Shown here piece after piece: positions 46,629-55,057 of a DNA stretch of 64,000 nucleotides. The notes under the pieces were generated by a model. The model searched no databases. It saw only the letters and a list, made by a program, of their open reading frames with translations, and was not told the origin of the DNA. Made by a program: the position numbers and the translations under genes. The stretch lies in assembly GCF_000316625.1 (NCBI RefSeq), contig NC_019676.1:3180501-3244500 (forward strand), written 5' to 3'. Source of the stretch: Nostoc sp. PCC 7107 (GTDB taxonomy: Bacteria > Cyanobacteriota > Cyanobacteriia > Cyanobacteriales > Nostocaceae). How positions within the stretch are numbered: the first letter of the stretch is position 1; each line of letters opens with the position of its first letter.

Positions 46629-46907
46629 CTACCCCCGTTGTCTAGATTCTTGGTGATTCTGCTTGTCACTTCCATCTTGATGATCATTTGTGTTCTGAAG
46701 ATTAATTTGCGGAGGACGCTTTTTCTGTTGTGGACGGGATTGGCGATGTTTAATTTGGGGTTTTTTATTCGGCCTTGGCTGTTCTGTAATCTGTGTGTTG
46801 TGCCGAGCAGGTGCTTCAGCATTTGCCGGATTAGATGCCACAAAACCAAATGTGCCAATCACAAAAGGAATTGCTACTACAGCTAATACTCTGCGAATAT
46901 TCATCAT
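46629..46907 (-). CDS. Small secreted basic protein
   Basis: A 92-residue protein starting MMNIRRVLAVVAIPFVIGTF with a signal peptide cleaved near NPANAEA. GAGG lies 6 bases before the first ATG. The mature part of about 60 residues is very polar and basic, rich in Gln, Pro, Arg, Lys, His and Asn (KKPQIKHRQSRPQQKKRPPQ), and looks disordered. I know no family. The signal peptide (VIGTFGFVASNPANA) resembles that of the repeat protein at 45019 (TGTFGVISLNQVNA), suggesting common ancestry of the two N-termini. It is preceded by palindrome site 2 and followed on the same strand by the dioxygenase-like gene. Confidence 0.78.
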   Translation of the reverse strand: MMNIRRVLAVVAIPFVIGTFGFVASNPANAEAPARHNTQITEQPRPNKKPQIKHRQSRPQQKKRPPQINLQNTNDHQDGSDKQNHQESRQRG

Positions 46908-46982
46908 TATTAACCTCGAAAATTACTGTTGCTTACATTTGTGATTAAGCCACTCTAAAATGACAAATGATCTATTTTCTCT

Positions 46983-46998
46983 ATTACACTTTTGTAAT
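46983..46998. promoter_or_regulatory. Shared palindrome ATTACA-N4-TGTAAT, site 2
   Basis: ATTACACTTTTGTAAT, 75 bp upstream of the small secreted protein gene, almost the same distance as site 1 from its gene. It would control the 46907-45754 two-gene unit. Confidence 0.7.
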
Positions 46999-47100
46999 TT
47001 GATCAAAGAATGATGAGAGGGTGTAGAAAAAGTATTTGGTGATATAATTTATTGCTACATTGACGGCTGAAAAAGCAAGTTTTTTAAACTAAATCGCTAA

Positions 47101-47116
47101 ATTACAGATTTGTAAT
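47101..47116. promoter_or_regulatory. Shared palindrome ATTACA-N4-TGTAAT, site 3
   Basis: ATTACAGATTTGTAAT, ending 56 bp before the response regulator start. A TATAAT -10 element follows at 47139-47144, 22 bp past the palindrome, so a bound protein would cover the -35 region. Suggests autoregulation of the two-component operon. Confidence 0.7.
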
Positions 47117-47138
47117 TTAAGTAACAAGATAACAAATC

Positions 47139-47144
47139 TATAAT
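47139..47144 (+). promoter_or_regulatory. -10 element of the two-component operon
   Basis: A consensus TATAAT 28 bases before the GTG start of the response regulator gene. No consensus -35 is seen; the operator palindrome stands in its place, as in activator-dependent promoters. Confidence 0.6.
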
Positions 47145-47172
47145 GAAACAATCAGTGAATTAGTGAAAGCTT

Positions 47173-47856
47173 GTGAACGTTCTGTTTGTCGAAGATGAAG
47201 CAAAAATTGCTAACTTCGTCCGGGCTGGACTGAAGGAACAGGGTTTTGTCGTAGACTATTGCGACAACGGTGATGATGGATATCTGCGAGCAATGGATAA
47301 CGAATATGATGCCATTATTCTGGACATTATGGTGCCAGGAAAGGATGGTTTATCAATTCTCAAACAACTACGACGGGAAGGGCGGAATGCTCCCGTAATT
47401 TTGTTAACGGCTCGCAATGAACTAGACGATCGCCTCGCTGGTTTAAACTTGGGAGCCGATGATTACATTGCTAAACCCTTTTTTGTGGAAGAATTAGCGG
47501 CGCGGATTCATGCGGTGGTGCGTCGGAGTGTAGGCGATCGCCAAAATTTGCTGGCGGTTGGATCAATCAAACTTGATCGCATCACGAGGGAAGTGACTTG
47601 CAATCAAAGCGCTATAGAACTTACTAGCCGCGAGTTTAATCTACTGGAATATCTTATGCGCTCTCCTGGTCGAGTGTTCACCCGTACCCAAATCTTAGAA
47701 CACATTTGGGGTTATGATTTTAACCCCAATACTAACGTTGTGGATGTCTGCATTCAGCGCATTCGCAAAAAAATTGACCCGATAGATGAAACAAATTGGA
47801 TTGAAAGCATTCGCGGCGTGGGCTATCGGTTTCGCAAACCAGACAATCAATCGTGA
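47173..47856 (+). CDS. OmpR/PhoB-family response regulator
   Basis: A 227-residue regulator beginning at a GTG (47173), MNVLFVEDEAKIANFVRAGL. The receiver domain has the acidic pair Glu/Asp in VEDE, phosphoacceptor Asp51 in IILDIMVPG, the switch Thr in LLTARNE and Lys in YIAKPF. The C-terminal winged helix has IELTSREFNLLEYLMRSPGR and VFTRTQILEHIWGYDF, then VVDVCIQRIRKKI, typical of OmpR. It should bind DNA as a phosphorylated dimer; the palindromes at 45713, 46983 and 47101 are the best candidates. The stop overlaps the sensor kinase start by four bases (GTGA), so both are translated together. Confidence 0.96.
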   Translation: MNVLFVEDEAKIANFVRAGLKEQGFVVDYCDNGDDGYLRAMDNEYDAIILDIMVPGKDGLSILKQLRREGRNAPVILLTARNELDDRLAGLNLGADDYIAKPFFVEELAARIHAVVRRSVGDRQNLLAVGSIKLDRITREVTCNQSAIELTSREFNLLEYLMRSPGRVFTRTQILEHIWGYDFNPNTNVVDVCIQRIRKKIDPIDETNWIESIRGVGYRFRKPDNQS

Positions 47857-49307
47857 AACAAATGCGATCGTTTCGATTCCGCATTGCGCTGTTATCCGCG
47901 ACTCTAGCCGGCACTACATTAGTCGGTTTTGGTGCAGTATCTTGGTTTCAGATTTACAATGCTAAAATTAGCCGCCTTGATGTAGAACTGTTAAATCAGT
48001 TGCTCCGTGCCAACCGTTCCCCAGAGACGGAAAAATTACCCCCACGCCCAGAACTATTACCTTCTGACTTTGGGACAAATTCAAAAACTCCCATCGCCTT
48101 ACTGATACTGGATATTAACGGTCAGACAATCCGTGAATTTAACTCCTTATCTGTGGATACTGAGGTGAAAGGTTTACTAATTCAGCGTCTGGAGTTAGCA
48201 CCTGCGCCACCATCTATTCCTCGACAACGACCGCCTGTAATTTTTGGCACAAATCAGCCTGTAAAACCACCACCTCGCCCAATTCCACCGCAATTTATTA
48301 CAGAAAAAACCGCAAAAGCAACTTGGCGGATTGGTGCAGCTAAATTTCCTAATTCTCAAGTGGCTTTCGCTGTCAGCCTACAAGCCGTTAATCAAGAAAT
48401 GGCGAGTATTCGCAACATCTTCCTCATATCAATTCCGGGAGCTTTGTTTTTAGTGGCGGTTGGGGCTTGGTTTGTTTCTGGTGGTGCGTTACATCCCATC
48501 CGCCAGCTAACCGGGGTAATTCAACAGGTAACAGTCCAAGGTTTAGATCAGCGGATTCCCAGTGAGACAACAGATGTGGAATTTGTGGAACTGATTCGGG
48601 TGTTTAACCAAATGTTAGAACGCCTGGAACGCAGTTTTACCCAAGCTTCGCGCTTTAGTGCAGATGCAGCCCATGAACTGAAAACCCCATTAACTATTTT
48701 GCAAGGTGAATTAGAGCGATCGCTCCAACAAGTTGAGCCGGGAAGTGAAGTACAGCAACGCTTAAGCAATTTATTAGATGAAGTGCATCGCTTGAGTGGA
48801 ATTATGCGAAAACTCTTGCTGCTGTCTTTAGCAGATGCAGGCAAAATGAGCTTGTATCTGGCTGATGTGAATATGTCTGAGTTGCTACTGGAGATTGTCG
48901 AAGATGTAGAATTGCTGGCTCCTCACTTGAGTGTGCAAACTGACATTCCTGATAATTTGCAGGTGAAGGGCGATCGCGATTTACTCATACAAGTTCTCCA
49001 AAATTTGCTGAGTAATGCAATTAAATATAATTTTGCTGACGGCTGGATTAAGATTCAGGCCTATCAAACACAGAAAACTCTTAAAGTTACAATTGCCAAT
49101 TCCTCAAAAGACATTTTACCCAGCGATCGCGATCGACTTTTTGAGCGCTTTTATCGTGGTGATCCAGCCCGCACCCGGAAAATAGAAGGAATCGGGCTGG
49201 GACTCAGCCTCGCCCGCGAAATTGTCCGGGCGCACCAGGGCGAACTAGCGCTGGATTCTCTAACTTCTGGTCAAACAGGATTTATTCTCACTTTACCCAG
49301 AACATAA
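47853..49307 (+). CDS. Membrane sensor histidine kinase paired with the OmpR regulator
   Basis: A 484-residue kinase starting at the overlapping GTG. It has two membrane helices (about 10-32 and 188-210) that enclose a periplasmic domain of about 155 residues containing proline-rich stretches (RQRPPVIFG, VKPPPRPIPPQ). Then come a HAMP domain (about 212-262, GALHPIRQLTGVIQQVTVQG), HisKA with SADAAHELKTPLTILQGELE (His274) and an ATPase domain with N box LLSNAIKYN, a G1 box shortened to ANSSKDI and G2 IGLGLSLAREIV. The G1 Asp-x-Gly motif is replaced by NSSKD, as in some CopS/CusS-like sensors. The signal should be extracytoplasmic; metal stress is one possibility from the family but is not shown. 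Confidence 0.94.
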   Translation: MKQMRSFRFRIALLSATLAGTTLVGFGAVSWFQIYNAKISRLDVELLNQLLRANRSPETEKLPPRPELLPSDFGTNSKTPIALLILDINGQTIREFNSLSVDTEVKGLLIQRLELAPAPPSIPRQRPPVIFGTNQPVKPPPRPIPPQFITEKTAKATWRIGAAKFPNSQVAFAVSLQAVNQEMASIRNIFLISIPGALFLVAVGAWFVSGGALHPIRQLTGVIQQVTVQGLDQRIPSETTDVEFVELIRVFNQMLERLERSFTQASRFSADAAHELKTPLTILQGELERSLQQVEPGSEVQQRLSNLLDEVHRLSGIMRKLLLLSLADAGKMSLYLADVNMSELLLEIVEDVELLAPHLSVQTDIPDNLQVKGDRDLLIQVLQNLLSNAIKYNFADGWIKIQAYQTQKTLKVTIANSSKDILPSDRDRLFERFYRGDPARTRKIEGIGLGLSLAREIVRAHQGELALDSLTSGQTGFILTLPRT

Positions 49308-49318
49308 TCAAATTTGTC

Positions 49319-49525
49319 GGGTGCATCCACTTTTAAAAGAAACACCGGGCGATTGGAAATCGCGGTGATATAAACGTAGACGCGCAAGCGGCTTCCCGAA
49401 GGTTAGTCCGCCTACGAAGACTCTCTGAAACCCGCCTGCGCGGGTTTAGTTTGTATAGCCCCAGACTTCTAGTCTGTTCGCGTAGCGTGCGCTTTAGCGC
49501 AGGGCTGCCAAAAGTGGATGCTCTG
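49319..49525. mobile_element. Candidate MITE with 8-bp target duplication
   Basis: GCATCCACTTTT (49323-49334) and its complement AAAAGTGGATGC (49510-49521) are terminal inverted repeats. AATTTGTC occurs immediately outside both ends (49311-49318 and 49526-49533), a convincing 8-bp target duplication. The 207-bp interior does not code; it contains the hairpin AAACCCGC/GCGGGTTT (49428-49447) and other small palindromes. It begins 11 bp after the sensor kinase stop. Confidence 0.8.
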
Positions 49526-49533
49526 AATTTGTC

Positions 49534-49557
49534 ATAGAGATTAAGTGAAATTTCAAC
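49534..49557. repeat. Degenerate CRISPR repeat half at the trailer side
   Basis: The 24 bases starting ATAGAGATTAAGTGAAATTT and ending CAAC match the last 24 of the CRISPR repeat with one mismatch (A for G). They directly abut the right target duplication of the MITE, so the insertion probably fell within a decaying terminal repeat. A further 256 bp, including a G/C-run stretch (49636-49704), separates it from the first full repeat. Confidence 0.75.
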
Positions 49558-49813
49558 CCTTTACGGCAATCCGGTTCAGTTAAGGTGATGAGAGTTGATT
49601 TCTCAATTTCTGCTTACCTATCAGATAATCAACAAGATTTGGGGGAGAATCCCCCAAGCCCCCGATTGGGTGACGGTTGCGTCCCCCAAACCCCCTCCAA
49701 AATCATTCTTGCGTTTTTGGTTGAGTAATTATTTGTTGGTTTTGTTGTGATTTAGTTTTCTTATCTGAACCGTATTGCACTTTATGGAATCTGTCGCGCC
49801 ACACATCGGCAGC

Positions 49814-50437
49814 GTTTCAATCCCTAATAGGGATTAAGTGAAATTTCAACCAAATTTATCTTTGTGTTTGCCGCCTATGATTTTGTTTCAATCCCTAATA
49901 GGGATTAAGTGAAATTTCAACTTTCTTCCCGCCAACGCTGTCACCTGACTCTAAAAGTTTCAATCCCTAATAGGGATTAAGTGAAATTTCAACTTAATAT
50001 GTCCACAATCCGCCAAGTTTTAGATGAGGGCGAGTTTCAATCCCTAATAGGGATTAAGTGAAATTTCAACATTGTTTACTGATGTCCACATATTTAAGCT
50101 TATGAGTTTCAATCCCTAATAGGGATTAAGTGAAATTTCAACTTGCGAGTGCCGCGTATTTTAATGGCTCCATCTGTTTCAATCCCTAATAGGGATTAAG
50201 TGAAATTTCAACTGTATATGTAATAGCAGTAAATAACGGTCAACCCAGTTTCAATCCCTAATAGGGATTAAGTGAAATTTCAACGGGTAATTTGTCTGAG
50301 TCAGTATGACAAAATCGCTGCTTGGGGTTTCAATCCCTAATAGGGATTAAGTGAAATTTCAACTTATCAGGAGTAAAACGGCGGACAATTTTAAATTGAA
50401 GTTTCAATCCCTAATAGGGATTAAGTGAAATTTCAAC
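49814..50437 (-). CRISPR. CRISPR array: nine 37-bp repeats, eight spacers
   Basis: Repeats start at 49814, 49885, 49957, 50034, 50106, 50176, 50248, 50327 and 50401; as read all nine are identical. On the plus strand the repeat starts GTTTCAATCCCTAATAGGG and ends ATTAAGTGAAATTTCAAC, with the palindrome AATCCCTA/TAGGGATT inside. Spacers are 34, 35, 40, 35, 33, 35, 42 and 37 bp. Read on the minus strand the repeat ends ATTGAAAC, the usual 5'-handle of cyanobacterial crRNAs, so transcription is probably right to left with the leader at about 50438-50560. The degenerate copy at the left end fits that. No cas gene is in the window. Repeat type cannot be fixed to one subtype by eye. Confidence 0.97.
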
Positions 50438-50859
50438 TGTGGGAGCCTGAAAGTGTATCTATATTTAGTTTTCAAGGTTCGATTTCGCGGATGGAATAAC
50501 TTTAACACAAGCAAATGTCAGTTGATTGAACAAAAATAGCTGAAATATAGACTGTGTAAGGTGCGCGGATGATTTTAATTAATTTTTTCTGCAAAAGCTT
50601 GTACTCCAAGGAATCCAGCCATTGTTGCTCAAGGGCGATTTTGTACACCTACCCATCCGCGCATTTTGAGAAATTTTTTGTTGTGGTGTTCACATGCCCG
50701 ACTTTTCCAAAAAGTCTGGTATCTAGATGCTACATCAAGATTTGGCGGATTAAAATACTCATAACTTCATCTGAATTGGTCGTTTGTAACAGTGGACTCC
50801 AATCGCCGAAGCTCGCGTAAGCAAGAATGTGTCAATAGAGAATTATGCAAGAAAAGAAT
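50438..50859. other. Gene-free region: probable CRISPR leader and a short hairpin
   Basis: AT-rich sequence next to the last repeat is the likely leader. A GACTTTT-CCA-AAAAGTC hairpin (50700-50716) resembles the stem at 58239-58271. A frame at 50569-50820 has no protein-like features. Confidence 0.5.
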
Positions 50860-52479
50860 TTAGAAATTTAAAATATCTAATGATTCTTCAATTTGCAAAT
50901 CTAAAACTCGCCCTCGCGCATCTTTGAGAGCATCTAATTTACCTTCTTTACGATAAAGTTCTACAGCTTTTTGGAAATCAGCAATTGCTTCTTGTTGATC
51001 TCCGATTTCTGATTGCACATTGCCCCGGTTGTAATAAGCATCAGCATAATTAGGATTAATTTTTATTGCCTGAGTATAATCTTCAAAAGCTCCGGCATTA
51101 TCGCCCATATCATAACGAGCGTTGCCGCGATTATAATAAGCATGGGCATCATGAGGGTTAATGGCAATTACTTGAGTATAATCATCAATTGCACCTTCAT
51201 AATCACCTATATCAGCACGTGCATTACCACGATTTTTATAAGCAATCGCATCCTGAGGATTTATTTTGATGGCTTTAGTAAAGCTTTGCTGATATCCTAA
51301 AAAATAACGTGACATTCCCCGGTTTTTATAAGTTATGGCATAATTAGGATTTATTTTAAGTGCTTGCGTATAATCTTCGATTGCACCTTGATTATCTCCT
51401 AGATGAGAACGAGCATCGGCGCGGTTTTTATAAGCAACCGCCATATTAGGATTGAGTCTGATAGCTTGGGTATAATCATCAATGGCTGCGATATAATCTC
51501 CTAATTGATAATTGGCTAAACCTCGCTTGATATAGAATTTAGCATCATTGAGATTAATTTGAATGGCTTGAGAATAATCGGCGATCGCTTCTGCATAATC
51601 GCCTAACTGATAATAGCTTAAACCTCGCTGATAATAAATTTCTGCATCATTTTGATATAATTTTAAGGCTTGGCTATAGTGAGCGATCGCATCTGTATAT
51701 TCTCCCTTAACTAAGCAATTATGTCCTAGTTTTATATAATCATTTTCTTGGGGATATATTAATAATTTTTCAGCTTGATTAACTGATGATTTAGGTGAAA
51801 TTAACTGAGAATTATTCGGCGATAAAAAACTCGGTGATTTGTGATTATCCTCTGGCTTTACTAAGTTGTAACTAATGGTGGATTGATACTGTTCTAAATA
51901 GCAACGTAAACCACTACCATATAATAATTGTTCTATCCCGAAAGCGATTCTTCCTGTTTTGAGTTTAATCATCCGCGTCGGTAGAAACCCAGCTAAAAAA
52001 AGGTGATACTCTGATTGAGCTTCGTGTACTTCTTCTTGAATTAAGATGCAGACTATCACTGCATTTTTTTCTACTTCTTCGGAACTGACAGACCATCTGA
52101 CTTTATCAAGGCTACCATGCCGAGATTTGACTTCAATGCCGACTGATGGGTTAGTAGTAAGGGTGAAATCAATCTTACCGTCACCACCGAAGCGTTTTTC
52201 ATAATCAACTTCGGTAATTAAATCAGCCAAACGTTCTTTGACAACTTCCTCACCTAATTTACCTTTGAGATAGCTGATAAAAACGTCCCGCACTGGCGAA
52301 ACTCGCTTATATTTTTCCGCCATCAGCCAGCAAAAATCGCGGAGAATCTTTAATCTTTCTCCAGAGATTATAATTAATTCGCTATATTGACCTTCTGTTT
52401 CGCAATGAAGCAGCGAACCGGATGTTAACCTTTGAATAAAATCAGACTGTAGCGATCGCAGTAGCGTAATCCAGTCCAT
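50860..52479 (-). CDS. PD-(D/E)XK-like domain fused to TPR repeats
   Basis: A 539-residue soluble protein. Residues about 65-190 carry a pattern of the PD-(D/E)XK nuclease fold: Glu77/Glu78 in KLGEEVVKERL, Asp104 in GKIDFTLT, and Glu116-Val-Lys118 in VGIEVKSRHG, then hydrophobic strands NAVIVCILI and a further helix. Residues about 250-520 are about eight TPR repeats of 34 residues with the NPNYADAYYNRGN/AIxDYTQAI consensus. The first 60 residues are helical. A nuclease active on nucleic acid with TPR-mediated partner binding is plausible, but similar domains are also found in non-nuclease cyanobacterial proteins. It starts about 2.0 kb from the CRISPR array leader side, transcribed toward the array; association may be accidental. 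ATG at 52479. Confidence 0.8.
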   Translation of the reverse strand: MDWITLLRSLQSDFIQRLTSGSLLHCETEGQYSELIIISGERLKILRDFCWLMAEKYKRVSPVRDVFISYLKGKLGEEVVKERLADLITEVDYEKRFGGDGKIDFTLTTNPSVGIEVKSRHGSLDKVRWSVSSEEVEKNAVIVCILIQEEVHEAQSEYHLFLAGFLPTRMIKLKTGRIAFGIEQLLYGSGLRCYLEQYQSTISYNLVKPEDNHKSPSFLSPNNSQLISPKSSVNQAEKLLIYPQENDYIKLGHNCLVKGEYTDAIAHYSQALKLYQNDAEIYYQRGLSYYQLGDYAEAIADYSQAIQINLNDAKFYIKRGLANYQLGDYIAAIDDYTQAIRLNPNMAVAYKNRADARSHLGDNQGAIEDYTQALKINPNYAITYKNRGMSRYFLGYQQSFTKAIKINPQDAIAYKNRGNARADIGDYEGAIDDYTQVIAINPHDAHAYYNRGNARYDMGDNAGAFEDYTQAIKINPNYADAYYNRGNVQSEIGDQQEAIADFQKAVELYRKEGKLDALKDARGRVLDLQIEESLDILNF

Positions 52480-52772
52480 TGATATATCTGCGAATCTTTG
52501 AATGAAATCATTGTATTCAAATATCCCAGCCGCGTAAACATTTATAGCCAGAGTGGAGAATCGAGAATTTTATCCTCAAGAATAATTTAGGGTTGCTATG
52601 GACGTTGTGAATGATTAATTGCAATAATTGTTGATAAACTTAATTAGCAGTATAGTTTTACTTAAATGAGTAAAACTATATACAAAAAATTATTGTGATT
52701 TACAGTAATACCCGGTACAAGCTCAGACCAATTGTATACATATAGTACTTATCAATACACTGAATCTTTATT

Positions 52773-54593
52773 ATGGCAGTATTACACTCATCTCCGCTGG
52801 GAGGCAAAAAAAATACACGTACAGTCGGACGCAATTTTCAGTCGGTATTTTTAATGCTATTTACCCTCTCAATGTTAACAGGCATCGGGGTGCGGTTAGC
52901 ATATTTACAAATTGTTGAGGGGGATATGCACCGCAAACGCGCCGAATCTAACCGTATTCGGGTAATTGCTAAACAACCAGAACGCGGCAATATTTTTGAC
53001 CGCAATGGCAAACTTTTGGCTAGTACGCGTTATCCTCGTTCTGTGTATCTTTGGCCGATGGCACATACTAAACCCTCTTGGCCAATTGTTGGGCCAAGGT
53101 TAGCCAGTATTTTAGATATTACCCAAGCAGACATCGAAAAAAAGCTAGATGAAGCTGGTGCATATTCATCTTCTTTAATTAGAATTGCCCGTGACTTGAA
53201 TGAAGCACAAGTCACAGCGATGAAAGAGTATGAAAACGAACTACCAGAGGTAGAAGTTCATACGGAAGCGGTTCGTTACTATCCCCACGGTACAGCCCTC
53301 GCTCATGTACTGGGTTATACCAGAGAATTAACTGCTGAACAGTTAACAGAAAGAAAACAAGAAGGCTATCGCTTAGGTGATGTCATTGGTCAGATGGGAG
53401 TTGAAAAGGCCTATGAGAAATTATTGCGGGGTGAGTGGGGCGGTCAACAGGTAGAAGTCGATGGGGCTGGGCGACCGTTGCGGGTGTTAGGAGAAAAACA
53501 AGCTAAAGCCGGGAATGACCTGCATTTGACCTTAGATGTAGATATACAGAAAGCCGCAGAAAAAGCCTTGGGCGATCGCGATGGTGCGATTGTGGCGATT
53601 AACCCAAAAAATGGTGCAGTTTTAGCTTTAGTTTCTCATCCCACCTTTGACCCCAATATCTTTTCTAAACAAAAACTCACACAAAAAGATTGGGAATCTG
53701 TCCAAGGTGAAGACCATCCCCTGGTTAATCGCGCCCTCAGCGCCTTTCCCCCCGCCAGTACTTTTAAAATTGTCACGACAACTGCGGGGCTGGAATCAGG
53801 GAAATTTTCTCCCAGTACCGTCTTACAAACCTATGGTTCCTTAACCATTGGCGGAACCAGATTTGGTGAGTGGAATCATGCAGGATTTGGGCCTTTAGGA
53901 TTTGTCGGAGCGATGCAATGGAGTAGTGATACTTTCTTTTATCAAATAGGTAGAGGTGTTGGCGGCCCGACTTTAATTGAATGGACTCGCAAGTATGGAT
54001 TTGGTCAAAGAACAGGCTTTGAGTTCGCCTCAGAAGAAACCAAAGGTTTAGTCCCCGATGAAAACTGGAAGCAAAAAGCTTGGAAAATTCCCTGGACTGT
54101 CGGCGACACAATTAATATGTCTATTGGTCAAGGTGCTTTACAAACCACACCTTTGCAAGTGGCGATTATGTTTGCAGTTCCAGCTAACGGCGGCTATCGA
54201 GTCCAGCCGCATTTACTCAAAGATAATGAAGATGCTAAAAGTTGGCGTGAATCTTTAAATATGAAGCCGACAACCATTAAAATTCTCCGCGATGGACTGC
54301 GTAAAGTTGTTTCTGAAGGTACGGGTAAGGTTTTAAATAAACCCACAATTCCCCCTGTGGCTGGCAAAAGTGGCACAGCAGAAGCTTGGAAAAATCGCGT
54401 CAAGCAAAATCATGCTTGGTTTGGTGCATATACGCCAGCCGATAACCCAGAAATGTTAATTGTCGCTTTTGCAGAACATTCTGGTGGTGGTGGTGGTGCG
54501 ATCGCCGCCCCGATGATTTTAGAAATTATGCAAGACTATTATCAAAGAAAGTATCCAGGTAAATATCAAAAACCAGAAGCGAAAAAACAATAG
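52773..54593 (+). CDS. mrdA: Penicillin-binding protein 2
   Basis: A 606-residue class B penicillin-binding protein. An N-terminal membrane anchor (about 22-46, QSVFLMLFTLSMLTGIGVRL) is followed by the dimerisation domain with RGNIFDRNGKLLA, and the transpeptidase domain. Catalytic motifs are PPASTFKIV (Ser329 and Lys332), SSD in MQWSSDTFFYQIG, and GKSGTAEAW as the KTG box. The enzyme cross-links peptidoglycan during elongation with RodA and MreB. The length and motif order match PBP2 and not the division enzyme FtsI. The gene seems to stand alone; no rodA or mreB is in the window. Confidence 0.95.
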   Translation: MAVLHSSPLGGKKNTRTVGRNFQSVFLMLFTLSMLTGIGVRLAYLQIVEGDMHRKRAESNRIRVIAKQPERGNIFDRNGKLLASTRYPRSVYLWPMAHTKPSWPIVGPRLASILDITQADIEKKLDEAGAYSSSLIRIARDLNEAQVTAMKEYENELPEVEVHTEAVRYYPHGTALAHVLGYTRELTAEQLTERKQEGYRLGDVIGQMGVEKAYEKLLRGEWGGQQVEVDGAGRPLRVLGEKQAKAGNDLHLTLDVDIQKAAEKALGDRDGAIVAINPKNGAVLALVSHPTFDPNIFSKQKLTQKDWESVQGEDHPLVNRALSAFPPASTFKIVTTTAGLESGKFSPSTVLQTYGSLTIGGTRFGEWNHAGFGPLGFVGAMQWSSDTFFYQIGRGVGGPTLIEWTRKYGFGQRTGFEFASEETKGLVPDENWKQKAWKIPWTVGDTINMSIGQGALQTTPLQVAIMFAVPANGGYRVQPHLLKDNEDAKSWRESLNMKPTTIKILRDGLRKVVSEGTGKVLNKPTIPPVAGKSGTAEAWKNRVKQNHAWFGAYTPADNPEMLIVAFAEHSGGGGGAIAAPMILEIMQDYYQRKYPGKYQKPEAKKQ

Positions 54594-55057
54594 TTTGACA
54601 AGGTGCGAAGTCTGGCAATATTGGTTTTGTCAAAATAGAATTCAGGAGTTAGGAGTGAGAATTTAGAATTAGATTCTAGGAGATATTCTTGATTTTGACT
54701 TCTGAATTCTTCTTCAATTCAATCTGATTTTAATTAATATTCCGCCTACGGACTAGGAATTTCAGTTTGTTCTTACTTTAGACAGAGAGAAGAAAAGCCT
54801 TATGAGTTGTATTCTTTAAAAGTGTCTTTGTTGATTCATTTAGTACGAAGATATTTCAAATCTTATGACAGATGTATTGCTAATTTAAAAGACTCAAACA
54901 AATTAAGGCTTTGATTATTTTTATCATGCCTATATACCTAACTTGTAGTGCAGATATTAGGCGTTAATTTGTTTGGAGCAACAAATCAGTTCCCGAACGG
55001 CTTATGTTGGCTATTGATGGGAGTCGGAGATAGCAGAAGTTTTGCAACAAGGATTTT
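54594..55057. other. Gene-free intergenic stretch
   Basis: 464 bp of AT-rich sequence after mrdA with no credible frame, tRNA or clear hairpin. It should hold the promoter of the radical SAM gene. Confidence 0.45.

Noticed and set aside
46602-46886. Plus-strand frame opposite the small secreted protein
   Set aside because: The minus-strand frame has a Shine-Dalgarno sequence, signal peptide and operator; the plus-strand one is its antisense.
50569-50820. 83-residue frame after the CRISPR array
   Set aside because: Composition is not protein-like, no start signal, and it covers a dispersed hairpin and the probable leader.
53030-54403. Several minus-strand frames across mrdA
   Set aside because: All are antisense to a gene with complete penicillin-binding-protein motifs.
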